64,000 nucleotides of DNA, taken from contig CAIPEB010000065.1 of assembly GCA_903863885.1 (NCBI GenBank), forward strand, positions 35,713 through 99,712, read 5' to 3'. A program made the translations under genes and the position numbers. This document shows, in pieces, positions 27,470 through 34,965 of the stretch. How positions within the stretch are numbered: the stretch's first letter is position 1; each line of letters begins with the position of its first letter. The notes below the pieces were generated by a model. The model was not told the origin of the DNA. It searched no databases and worked only from the letters and a program-made list of their open reading frames with translations. The stretch is from an uncultured Planctomycetaceae bacterium (GTDB lineage: Bacteria; Planctomycetota; Planctomycetia; Pirellulales; Pirellulaceae).

Positions 27470-28279
27470 TCAGCCGCCTGTCCGGTTCAACAGCACCCGG
27501 TCAGCCAGCGACGGCCAAAGCTGGGCCAGTGCAAAGAGCAATCGGGCTTTGGCCGGCATCACCAGCTCCGGCACCCGCCGCTCGCAGCAGCGCAGGACTT
27601 CCGCGGCCAGCCGTTCCGGCGGAATCCCCTTCAATTTCACTCCTCCACCCGGTTGACGGGCCGACTGCGGCAGGCCCGCCGCCTCATGATCGTAGCGTTG
27701 GCCGGCATCCGGCCGGGCCATGGGCCCCGGACAAACCAGCAGCACATGAATCCCCAACGGAGCGAGTTCATAACGCAGCTGCTGCGAGTAGGCGGCGACT
27801 GCAAACTTGCTGACCGGATACGCTCCCAGGAACCGGGCAGCCGACTTAGCCGCCAGCGATCCCATATTGATAATGTGTCCCTTCGAGCGGATCAGGTGCG
27901 GGATCGCTGCCCGCGTCCCGTGCACCATCGACAGAAAATTCAGCTCCAGCAGTTCGCGGAACGCTTCAGGGGTCGTGTCGAGAACCGAGCCCCGGGCCGA
28001 GCGGCCGACAATATTGGCCAGCAGATCCAGCTTGCCCAACGTCCGCACAGCGTCCGCAACGACGGCCTCCACCTCGTCGGCCCGAGTCACATCCGCGACG
28101 AAGCTCGCCGCGTCGCGGCCTTCGCTTTTCAGCTGCTCTACCGCAATGTCCAGCCGTTCCGCATCCCGGTCAACCAGAGCCAGCCTGGCGCCCGCCGCAG
28201 CCAGAGTCCGAGCCAGCATCAGCCCGAACCCGGCCGAACCGCCCGTCACGAACGCGACCTTTTCATGCCAGTAAGACAT
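27470..28279 (-). CDS. Short-chain dehydrogenase/reductase
   Basis: This 269-residue classical SDR has the NAD(P) motif TGGSAGFG (12-19) and the catalytic set Ser141, Tyr154 and Lys158 (YPVSK). Two oddities stand out: the usual NNAG is replaced by NIVG (about 89-92), and the C-terminus has an extra VLRCCERRVPELVMPAK region with a hydrophobic end, similar to the DHRS7 or YqjQ-like membrane-associated SDRs. The substrate cannot be inferred. It lies between a GNAT gene (25 bp upstream) and xylA. Confidence 0.88.
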   Translation of the reverse strand: MSYWHEKVAFVTGGSAGFGLMLARTLAAAGARLALVDRDAERLDIAVEQLKSEGRDAASFVADVTRADEVEAVVADAVRTLGKLDLLANIVGRSARGSVLDTTPEAFRELLELNFLSMVHGTRAAIPHLIRSKGHIINMGSLAAKSAARFLGAYPVSKFAVAAYSQQLRYELAPLGIHVLLVCPGPMARPDAGQRYDHEAAGLPQSARQPGGGVKLKGIPPERLAAEVLRCCERRVPELVMPAKARLLFALAQLWPSLADRVLLNRTGG

Positions 28280-28303
28280 AGGCGTGGCACCTGCGAATAG
28301 AAA

Positions 28304-28759
28304 CTAGTGGTCCGTGCGAGTCTGCAGGAAAAATGCCTTCTTTTCGCCCGGCAGAGTGTAATCGAAACCGCAGCTTCGAAAGAACTCTTCGGACGAGGTA
28401 ATCGCCATCACCTCGAATACCGCCTTTTCTCGAGCACGCTCGACACATGCCGCGACAAGTCGCCGGCCGATGCCGCGCCCCTGGCAATGGATCGACACGA
28501 CGAGACTACGGATCTCGGCGAGCTTCGCCGAATAGACTTCCAGCGCCACGAAGCCCACGACTTTCCCGCCCATTTCCGCCACGAAGGAATTCGTCAGCAG
28601 TTCCTCGAGTTCCTCGAAAGTGCGCCGCAAGATCTTCCGTTGCTGGACGTAAGGCTCGATCAACTCCATGACCGACACGCGATCCGCCTCGCAACACGGG
28701 CGGATCGACACAGGAACCTCGTGATCCGCACCTTCACCGGTATTGCTTTCCAGGAACAT
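28304..28759 (-). CDS. GNAT N-acetyltransferase (short ArgA-like)
   Basis: This 151-residue single-domain GNAT has the acetyl-CoA P-loop QGRGIGRRLV, preceded by AEIRSLVVSIHC. A FFRSCGFDYTLPGEKKAF end resembles the acetyltransferase domain of ArgA-like N-acetylglutamate synthases, as in stand-alone short ArgA proteins. If so it makes N-acetylglutamate for arginine synthesis. GNAT substrate calls from sequence alone are weak, so only the family is firm. It is likely the first gene of a minus-strand group with the SDR (25-bp gap). It is divergent from the FAH-fold gene. Confidence 0.78.
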   Translation of the reverse strand: MFLESNTGEGADHEVPVSIRPCCEADRVSVMELIEPYVQQRKILRRTFEELEELLTNSFVAEMGGKVVGFVALEVYSAKLAEIRSLVVSIHCQGRGIGRRLVAACVERAREKAVFEVMAITSSEEFFRSCGFDYTLPGEKKAFFLQTRTDH

Positions 28760-28853
28760 GGCTTGCCATCCAGCTGATTTTCACACTTTCAAGGGAACCC
28801 GAAAAAGCATAGCGACTTTGGTCGTTGCATAACAACCCGCCGACGGCACATGC

Positions 28854-28882
28854 TTGTCCGCGTCCGCACCGCGGGGTACCAT
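28854..28882 (+). promoter_or_regulatory. Predicted promoter for the FAH-fold gene
   Basis: The -35 TTGTCC (28854-28859), 17-bp spacer and -10 TACCAT (28877-28882) lie 37 bp before the chosen start codon. The TACCATC -10 region is the same as in the promoter at 8588. Confidence 0.55.
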
Positions 28883-28918
28883 CGAACCACACTTCTCTTC
28901 ACGCGAAAGGAGCTTGAG

Positions 28919-29872
28919 ATGGCTTTCGTGTCAACCCGCCGTACGTCCCTGGTGCTCTCCCTTCTCCTCGCATCGGCCACGGCACTGCATGCGGCTGCTC
29001 CCGCAAAATACTGCCGCTTTCGCATCGGCGAGACAGACGCCTACGGGATCGTCGAAAACGATAAGGTCCGGCAACTGAACGGCGACCTGTTCGGCGAGTG
29101 GGAAAAGACCGACAAGACATTTCCGCTGAAGGAAGTGCAATTGCTCGTGCCCTCCCGACCGACGCAGGTCCTGGCGATGGCAGGCAATTATCGCAGCCAT
29201 CTCGGAGACGATGAAACGGTAACGACCGTCACCACCGTGACGACGCTGCGCACCAGTAACGCCACAAAAAACACCACTGCCGAAAGCAACACGATCGTGG
29301 AATCGAAAGAACCGGGGAAGCTGCCCGCCAAGTACGCGATTCCGCAGCCGTTTTTCAAAAGTCCGTCATGTCTGGTACCGCACGAGGCAGAGATCGTGAT
29401 TCCCAAGGACGCGACGTCCGTCCACTACGAGGGAGAACTGGTGATCGTGATCGGCAAACGGGCCAAGGATGTGCCGAAATCCGCCGCGCTGGACTATGTG
29501 CTCGGCGTCACCTGCGGTATCGACGTCAGCGAGCGAGTCTGGCAGACCAACGACATCCAATGGTGGCGGGCCAAGTCTTCCGACACGTTCGGTCCCGTCG
29601 GTCCCTGCATTGCATCGGGCATTGACTACGGAAATCTGCATTTGCAGACCCGCGTCAACGGCGAAGTCAAGCAGAAGGACAGCACGAGCCAGTTCATCCA
29701 CGACATCTCCGCGGTGGTCAGCGCAATTAGCCGGAACATCACCCTGCAACCCGGCGACCTGATCTTCACCGGCACGCCGGGCACCACCTCCGAATTGAAG
29801 CCGGGCGACACTGTCGAAGTCGAGATTGAAGGCATCGGCGTCCTCCGCAACAAAGTGGTCGCCGAACACTGA
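28919..29872 (+). CDS. Fumarylacetoacetate-hydrolase-fold protein with signal peptide and Thr-rich insert
   Basis: This 317-residue FAH-family protein carries the metal site region SVHYEGELVIVIGKRAK (Glu171, Glu173), followed by GIDVSERVWQ, IQWWRAKSSDTFGPVG and LIFTGTPGTTSELKPGD, standard for the family. Most relatives are cytosolic, but residues 1-27 look like a Sec signal peptide (basic start, LVLSLLLASATALHAAA). A Thr/Asn/Ser-rich insert (about 98-138) falls just after the conserved AGNYRSHL, where relatives go directly into the lid loop. ATG at 28919 has an AAAGGAG ribosome binding site. The reaction is unknown; FAH members cleave C-C bonds or isomerise acylpyruvates. Confidence 0.85.
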   Translation: MAFVSTRRTSLVLSLLLASATALHAAAPAKYCRFRIGETDAYGIVENDKVRQLNGDLFGEWEKTDKTFPLKEVQLLVPSRPTQVLAMAGNYRSHLGDDETVTTVTTVTTLRTSNATKNTTAESNTIVESKEPGKLPAKYAIPQPFFKSPSCLVPHEAEIVIPKDATSVHYEGELVIVIGKRAKDVPKSAALDYVLGVTCGIDVSERVWQTNDIQWWRAKSSDTFGPVGPCIASGIDYGNLHLQTRVNGEVKQKDSTSQFIHDISAVVSAISRNITLQPGDLIFTGTPGTTSELKPGDTVEVEIEGIGVLRNKVVAEH

Positions 29873-29919
29873 ACCTCGCGGATATTCGAATTCCGCCCGA
29901 CGCAGCCCCGCATCGGCGG

Positions 29920-32373
29920 TCAATAAGCCCGTTCCGCGATGCCGGACGAATCCACGATCCAGGGCGTCCAGACGAGCGAGACCTCTTCGACCGAGAGATC
30001 GGTCTTTTTGGGCTTGATGGGATTTTCGGAAACCTCGAGCTGCTCCGGATCCCACTTGTCGCGCAGCGTGCTGGTCGCCGCCTGCAGTTCGGCGTCGATA
30101 TCGGCCAGTTGCTGCCGCAGGACCGTTGCATTCTCCTCAGCGCGAGCCACGTCCGCGTGTTCGCGCATGGCGCGGCTGGCCGACTTCATCGAAGAAGTCG
30201 CACGCGTCACGTTCGCCGTGCTGCTCAACTTGCGCCCGAAGAGCGCGCTGAGTACGGCGGAGCCGAAGGACAAGAATGTATTCAGCTTCTGATCCCGCGA
30301 CTGGGCCTTCTCGCGATCGACCTGCTGCTCAGCCCGGCGAATGCGCTGCTCCAGGGTCTGGACCTTGGGACCGTAACTGGTCCGCAGCTTCTCCATCTCC
30401 TTGTCGCGCTGCTCGGCCGCAAGCTGACGCAGCCGAACTCGAAAGTCCCCTTCGCTCTCCCCGGGACGTGATGTTGTTTTCAGTGACGCGCAGCTCAACA
30501 AGTCCAGCGCAACGTTCTGGTAGAGGTAATTCTTCAGTGCGGTCTTCCAGGAATCGTAGCTCTTCGGGCGAGTCATCTCCGCCGGAAGCTGCGAAAAGGC
30601 AGCTGGCGAAGCGGGCGAACTGTCAAGCTGCACCGCGTCGCCGGTCGCCGCTCCCTCCCAGACATCGTCCGAGACCGACTCGATCGGGCCGGCGAGGAAC
30701 ACCTGCGTCTGCCACTCGTCGAGTTTCAGCGGAGCGCTCGTGTAATGCATGCGGGCGCGGCCGTACAGCGCGGGACGATAAACGAGCGTACTGCCGCTTT
30801 GCGGAGCCCGCTTCGCCCGGACGAACCGCTGGGTGATTCCGGGCGGCAGCACCGGCAGTGAACCGCCGGCCTGTCCCCAAGAGGCCGCCGACTGCGAAGA
30901 CGATGGAACCGCAGCGGCCGCGGATGGCGCAGGCGACGGAGCAGCGGGTGCCGCACCCGCCTTGCGAGGCCGCATCAGCGTTTCAATCTGTGCACGAGTC
31001 AGCGGACCACGCAGGTACGAAAGGGCCCAGCGCGACTGAAAAACCACCGGAGCGTCTTCATGCACGTTGTTCATCAGGAAGACGCGGTTGCCCAGCCCCG
31101 ACAGCGCCCGCTCCATCGCCGCTCGATCGAACGACGCTCCTGCGCCGGTCGCGGCCCCTTCGAGACCATCCAGCACACGGGCCTTGTCCCGCTCGGTCTG
31201 CAGACGCCCCAGGAACCAGGTGCCCGCGTTCGACAGCCCCTTGTAGTCAAGATCCACCGGATTCTGCGTGGCAAGCACCACCCCCAGCCCGAATGCCCTC
31301 GCCTGCTTCAATAGGGTGAGCATCGGCTGCTTCGAGGGCGGGTTGGCCGTCGGCGGGAAATAGCCGAACACTTCGTCCATGTACAGCAACGCCCGCAGGC
31401 TCGATGTGCCCGCCTGCGTCCGCATCCACGCGATCACTTCGTTGAGCAGCGTCGTCACAAAGAACATGCGCTGGGCATCGTCCAGGTGCGCGATCGAGAC
31501 CACGGTCAGCCGCGGACGCCCCTCCGGCGTGTAAAGCAGACGCTGGATATTGAGCGGTTCGCCTTCCCGCCATGCCGCGAATCCCGGCGATGCGAGCACG
31601 TTGTTCAACTGCATGGCGAGCGCGTAACGGTCCTTCGCGGGGAAGATGCTCTCGAGGTCCATAACGCCGATCTTGTCAAACGGCGGCGTCTGGATTTCAC
31701 GGATCAGATCGGCCAGTTCCAGGCTTCTCCCTTCGCTCCAGGCGCGCTCCAGGAGATTGGACAGGAACGTATGCTCGCGGCTGCGCAACGGATCGGCCGC
31801 GATTCCCAGCAACCCGAGCAAACCGGTCACGGACGTCAGAACGCGTTCGCGCAGTGCCTCGGCGTCCTGCCGGATCTCGACCGCAGGCGCGGCAAAGTCC
31901 CGCAGCACCGTCAGCGGCAGGCCCGCGCTGCTGCCCGGCGTGTAAATGCTGATATCGGCGCTCTCGAGATATCGCGAGATCCGGTCCGGCGTCTGCTGCC
32001 ACTCGGCCAGCCCCTTTCGCCAACGCTCGGCCGTCTTTTCGGCAAACTGCTCGGGCGAATCGCCGCGACGCGCAGCTTCCTCGGGGTCGATCCACGGCAG
32101 AAAATCGCTCCCTTTCAGGTTCGGGAAAGCCAGCAACAGGTTGCCCAGATCGCCTTTCGGATCGATCGCGATCGCGGGGATCCCGTCGATCGCGGCCTCT
32201 TCCAGAAGTGCCAGACAGAGCCCCGTCTTGCCGCTGCCGGTCATGCCCACGCAGACCGCGTGCGTCGTGAGATCCTTGGAATCGTACAGCAGCAACTCGG
32301 GCCGGGGCGAATTGCCCTCCAGGTCAAACAACCGTCCAAGGTACAACACGCCGAGCTTTTCGAAATCATCCAT
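29920..32373 (-). CDS. HerA/VirB4-like P-loop ATPase
   Basis: This 817-residue protein has Walker A GMTGSGKT (43-50), the HerA-like AIDPKGDLGNLLL motif (about 69-82), Walker B ALLYMDEV (328-335) and a downstream sensor-type LATQNPVDLDYKGLSNAGTW. These are typical of the DUF87/HerA-FtsK clade. A proline/alanine-rich linker (about 480-510) leads to a C-terminal region with a long charged coiled coil (about 640-780). HerA relatives move along DNA or assemble with nucleases; no NurA or other partner is next to it here, so the role is open. It diverges from the membrane-anchored methyltransferase. Confidence 0.82.
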   Translation of the reverse strand: MDDFEKLGVLYLGRLFDLEGNSPRPELLLYDSKDLTTHAVCVGMTGSGKTGLCLALLEEAAIDGIPAIAIDPKGDLGNLLLAFPNLKGSDFLPWIDPEEAARRGDSPEQFAEKTAERWRKGLAEWQQTPDRISRYLESADISIYTPGSSAGLPLTVLRDFAAPAVEIRQDAEALRERVLTSVTGLLGLLGIAADPLRSREHTFLSNLLERAWSEGRSLELADLIREIQTPPFDKIGVMDLESIFPAKDRYALAMQLNNVLASPGFAAWREGEPLNIQRLLYTPEGRPRLTVVSIAHLDDAQRMFFVTTLLNEVIAWMRTQAGTSSLRALLYMDEVFGYFPPTANPPSKQPMLTLLKQARAFGLGVVLATQNPVDLDYKGLSNAGTWFLGRLQTERDKARVLDGLEGAATGAGASFDRAAMERALSGLGNRVFLMNNVHEDAPVVFQSRWALSYLRGPLTRAQIETLMRPRKAGAAPAAPSPAPSAAAAVPSSSQSAASWGQAGGSLPVLPPGITQRFVRAKRAPQSGSTLVYRPALYGRARMHYTSAPLKLDEWQTQVFLAGPIESVSDDVWEGAATGDAVQLDSSPASPAAFSQLPAEMTRPKSYDSWKTALKNYLYQNVALDLLSCASLKTTSRPGESEGDFRVRLRQLAAEQRDKEMEKLRTSYGPKVQTLEQRIRRAEQQVDREKAQSRDQKLNTFLSFGSAVLSALFGRKLSSTANVTRATSSMKSASRAMREHADVARAEENATVLRQQLADIDAELQAATSTLRDKWDPEQLEVSENPIKPKKTDLSVEEVSLVWTPWIVDSSGIAERAY

Positions 32374-32693
32374 CGCCTGGACTCGCCGAGATCAAACGTC
32401 TAGAAATTAACTGACCGGAAATGAAATGGTTCTGCGGTATCTGCGGCCGGAGTCGCAGATGCACTCGGTCTGACCGGGGCGGGGCAGCCTTCAACGAGAA
32501 ACCGCCGGTTCAGGCGGTCCTCGAGATGGACTTGATCTGCCCGATTCCCCAAGCAGCCCAAACGCCCCGCACAGCCCACGTATTTGTATAGCGGGCCGCG
32601 CGGACCAACAAGCACTCGTATCGCAGAGCCGACCCGTCACGTCGCAATTCGGTTGTTCCTGCTACTTTCCCGTGCATTTTGCGAGTCTCTCTG
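32374..32693. other. Intergenic region between divergent HerA-like and methyltransferase genes
   Basis: No gene is supported in these 320 bases. The only clear structure is a 6-bp stem hairpin ACCGCC/GGCGGT (32501-32518). No convincing promoter pair was found for either flanking gene. Confidence 0.6.
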
Positions 32694-33377
32694 ATGTCGG
32701 ATGCCTCGAATGAATCGTCCCGGCAATGCTGCTCGGGGCGGAAAAACGTGCTGCTGTGGCTGGCGACCGCTGCGGCCATCGTGATCGTGGCCGGGGTCAT
32801 CACGCGTCAAGTGATGCTGCACAGGTACGATCCCTCGCAGGACTCGTCGATTCCGTATCACCACCCCGCCCACAATGCGCCTTATATCCAGACTCCCGAT
32901 CGGGTCGTCGCAGCATTCGTCGAACAGGCGCACGCGACCAAGGAAGACGTGGTCTACGACTTGGGATGCGGCGACGGCCGACTGGTGATCGCTATCGCCG
33001 AGCAAAGCGGCTGCCGAGGGATCGGCTTTGACATCGACCCGCGGCGAGTCATTGAGGCGCGAGAGAACGCGAAAAAGCACCACGTCGAATCGCTGGTGCA
33101 ATTCGAGGAGCGGGACGTATACAGCGTGGATCTCAGCAAGGCCACTGTCGTCGTGGCCTATCTGCTCCCCAAGATGCTCGAGGCTCTCATCCCGCAGTTC
33201 GATGCGATGCCGTCCGGATCCCGCATTATCTCGCACGACTTCCAGATTGAAGGCATCGTGATGGACAAGGCCGTGGATGTCCGGATGGAGACCGGCGACA
33301 AGAACGAGCATCGCGTCTGCGTCTACACCACGCCGCTGCGACGCGAACCCCCGAAGCCGAACAAGAAACGCCAGTAG
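32694..33377 (+). CDS. Membrane-anchored class I SAM-dependent methyltransferase
   Basis: This 227-residue protein has one N-terminal transmembrane helix (about 19-38: VLLWLATAAAIVIVAGVI) and then a SAM-binding domain with VVYDLGCGDGRLVIAIAE (motif I, 87-104), GFDIDPRRVIEARENA, and VVAYLLPKMLEALIPQF. The anchored orientation places the catalytic domain either in the cytoplasm or the periplasm; the basic residues before the helix favour the catalytic domain lying outside, which would be odd for a SAM enzyme. Planctomycete genomes often have such proteins. The ATG at 32694 was chosen over the TTG five codons upstream. It converges with a HAD hydrolase gene. Confidence 0.8.
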   Translation: MSDASNESSRQCCSGRKNVLLWLATAAAIVIVAGVITRQVMLHRYDPSQDSSIPYHHPAHNAPYIQTPDRVVAAFVEQAHATKEDVVYDLGCGDGRLVIAIAEQSGCRGIGFDIDPRRVIEARENAKKHHVESLVQFEERDVYSVDLSKATVVVAYLLPKMLEALIPQFDAMPSGSRIISHDFQIEGIVMDKAVDVRMETGDKNEHRVCVYTTPLRREPPKPNKKRQ

Positions 33378-33505
33378 ACCGCACGCCTGACTTGCCCGCC
33401 CGCGTGCATTGCCAGGCCGCATCGAGTCGCGGTGACGTTCTTCATCCGTGGCAATCAGTGCCCATCCGTGGCCTCTCCCCACGTGCTGCTTGTTCGCCGA
33501 GCCCG

Positions 33506-34171
33506 TCAGCCGAGCAGTGTCAGCACCTGCTCGGTGTCGGAAAGGTCATCCAGCAGGACGTCCGGTTTGAGCGTGGCCAGTTCGTGACGGGGGTGAATCC
33601 CGGTGGCGACCGCGAGCACCTTGGCGCCGATGGAGCGGGCACACGTGATGTCCAGCGGTGTATCGCCGAGAACCCAGACGGGTTCGGTATGGCCGTTGCA
33701 GTGCTGCCGAGCCGCTCGCAGCGCCGCAGCCGCTACTCCGTCACGATCGTGGTGTTCGTCGCCGAAGCCGCCGAACCGGAAGTACCGGAACAGGTCAAAG
33801 TAGCCCAGCTTGATACGGGCACCTTCCATCGTATTGCCGGTCAACAGCCCCAGGGCCGTATCGGACCGCAACGCGAGCCGCTCCAGCAGAGTCTGCACGC
33901 CCGGCAACACGCGGCCGGGAAATCGCGGCAGGTACTGCGGCAGCCGGCGCAGATAGCCTTCGCGCAGCCGCTGCCAGTTCTCGTCCGAGTCCTCCAGACC
34001 GTGCATTTCGAACAGGTTCCTGCCGATGCCGCGGTCCGTTCGGCCGCTCAGCGGAACCTCGTGCGAGCCGTCGATCTCGAAGTCCTGATAGAAAGCGTCG
34101 TGCAGCGCCTCGCCGCCGGCTCCGCCCGTGCTGACCAAAGTTCCGTCGATGTCAAATAGAAGTACGCTCAT
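33506..34171 (-). CDS. HAD-superfamily hydrolase (phosphoglycolate phosphatase-like)
   Basis: This 221-residue protein starts MSVLLFDIDGTLVSTGGAGG, with nucleophile Asp7 and Asp9 (DxD). It has LGLLTGNTMEGARIKLGYFDL (motif II Thr, motif III Lys), and WVLGDTPLDITCARSIGAKV with the motif IV Asp. The cap and length fit the Gph/PGP-like subfamily I. Likely substrates are small phosphate monoesters. The frame is open far upstream through intergenic repeats, but conservation starts at the chosen ATG; an ATG three codons upstream (34180) is possible. Confidence 0.88.
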   Translation of the reverse strand: MSVLLFDIDGTLVSTGGAGGEALHDAFYQDFEIDGSHEVPLSGRTDRGIGRNLFEMHGLEDSDENWQRLREGYLRRLPQYLPRFPGRVLPGVQTLLERLALRSDTALGLLTGNTMEGARIKLGYFDLFRYFRFGGFGDEHHDRDGVAAAALRAARQHCNGHTEPVWVLGDTPLDITCARSIGAKVLAVATGIHPRHELATLKPDVLLDDLSDTEQVLTLLG

Positions 34172-34219
34172 GCTCCGCATTCTAGTGTCCGACGCCGCGG
34201 GAAGGCGAGGCCGGTAGTC

Positions 34220-34249
34220 GGGTGGCACGGGTGGCTTGTCCACCCGCGT
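34220..34249 (+). repeat. 30-bp hairpin repeat (copy 1)
   Basis: It contains stem GGGTGG-CTTGT-CCACCC. A copy at 51977-52006 on the opposite strand matches at 29 of 30 positions. Confidence 0.8.
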
Positions 34250-34398
34250 TCGGACCTGCCGAGTTTCAACACTTGTATCGTCCGTATCGCGCGACGCATG
34301 CAAATCATTTCGATTCCACCGAAGTCTTGCACTGTCGGCCAGCCTGTAACGTGACGCGACTTGTCCAGCCCGCCGGGTCCATGTCGGCCGCCGATCGA

Positions 34399-34582
34399 CT
34401 TCACCATCTCGCGCGCGGGAGGGACGGCAACGAGCGACAGCGAGTTCCGGGGAGGGTGCTTGGCACGTCGCGTCAGCCAATCCTCCCCGATGTCTCGTTC
34501 CTCGCCATCGACCCTCCCGTTGCCACGGAAGGGTGAAGTTAGGTGAGACGCAACCTTGGAAGGATTGCAGCATTGCCGATTA
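34399..34582 (+). repeat. Dispersed repeat family II, copy 1
   Basis: An imperfect long palindrome: CTTCACC near the left end pairs with GGGTGAAG near 34530, and GGCAACGAGC pairs with GTCTCGTTCC-type sequence. The block CAGCGAGTTCCGGGGAGGGT is shared exactly with the copy at 44496-44680. Confidence 0.8.
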
Positions 34583-34792
34583 TTCCAGCTATTCGCGAAC
34601 TGCACATCGTCGCAAGGTATTACTCGCTGTCGAAGACGACACGTGTTTGACTTACGTCCGTCAGCGACAAACGGTTGGACAAGCCACCCGCGGCACCCGA
34701 AATAGAAGTTCTGAATAGCAAGGCGATGAGGTAGAAGCTAAGGGCTTGTCCACCCGTGGGAATCGCGAGTCGGCGTTGGTGACAATTCGACG

Positions 34793-34841
34793 CCGCGGGT
34801 TTCAACCCGCGTCTCTCTTCATGCCGAAGCTGCGCGACTCC
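34793..34841 (-). repeat. Inverted second copy of the 16438 repeat
   Basis: It contains the palindrome CGCGGGTTTCAACCCGCG followed by TCTTCATGCCGAAGCTGCGC, the reverse complement of the arrangement at 16438-16485. Confidence 0.7.
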
Positions 34842-34887
34842 GGGTCTTTTCGCACGAGACTTGTACAAGAGAGTTTCGCACAAGAAG

Positions 34888-34916
34888 TTGCGACCGGCCG
34901 TCCGCATTTATAGGAT
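34888..34916 (+). promoter_or_regulatory. Predicted promoter of the beta-CASP RNase gene
   Basis: The -35 TTGCGA (34888-34893), 17-bp spacer and -10 TAGGAT (34911-34916) place the transcript start near 34923, downstream of the ATG at 34915. This supports the TTG start at 34966. Confidence 0.5.
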
Positions 34917-34965
34917 GCAGCGGAGTCGGCTTCTGCGCCCGGACTCCAACGCAAAGGACCTCGCT

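Larger units (their letters stand above)
34172..34965. other. Long repeat-rich intergenic region
   Basis: About 790 bases hold no supported gene. They contain a 30-bp hairpin repeat (34220-34249), dispersed repeat family II (34399-34582), a GGACAAGCC/GGCTTGTCC inverted pair (34677-34751), the inverted copy of the 16438 repeat (34793-34841) and the promoter of the RNase gene (34888-34916). Confidence 0.75.

Noticed and set aside
25937..28300. Long plus-strand frame opposite xylA and the SDR
   Set aside because: xylA and the SDR carry all catalytic residues on the minus strand; the opposite frame has no recognisable domain.
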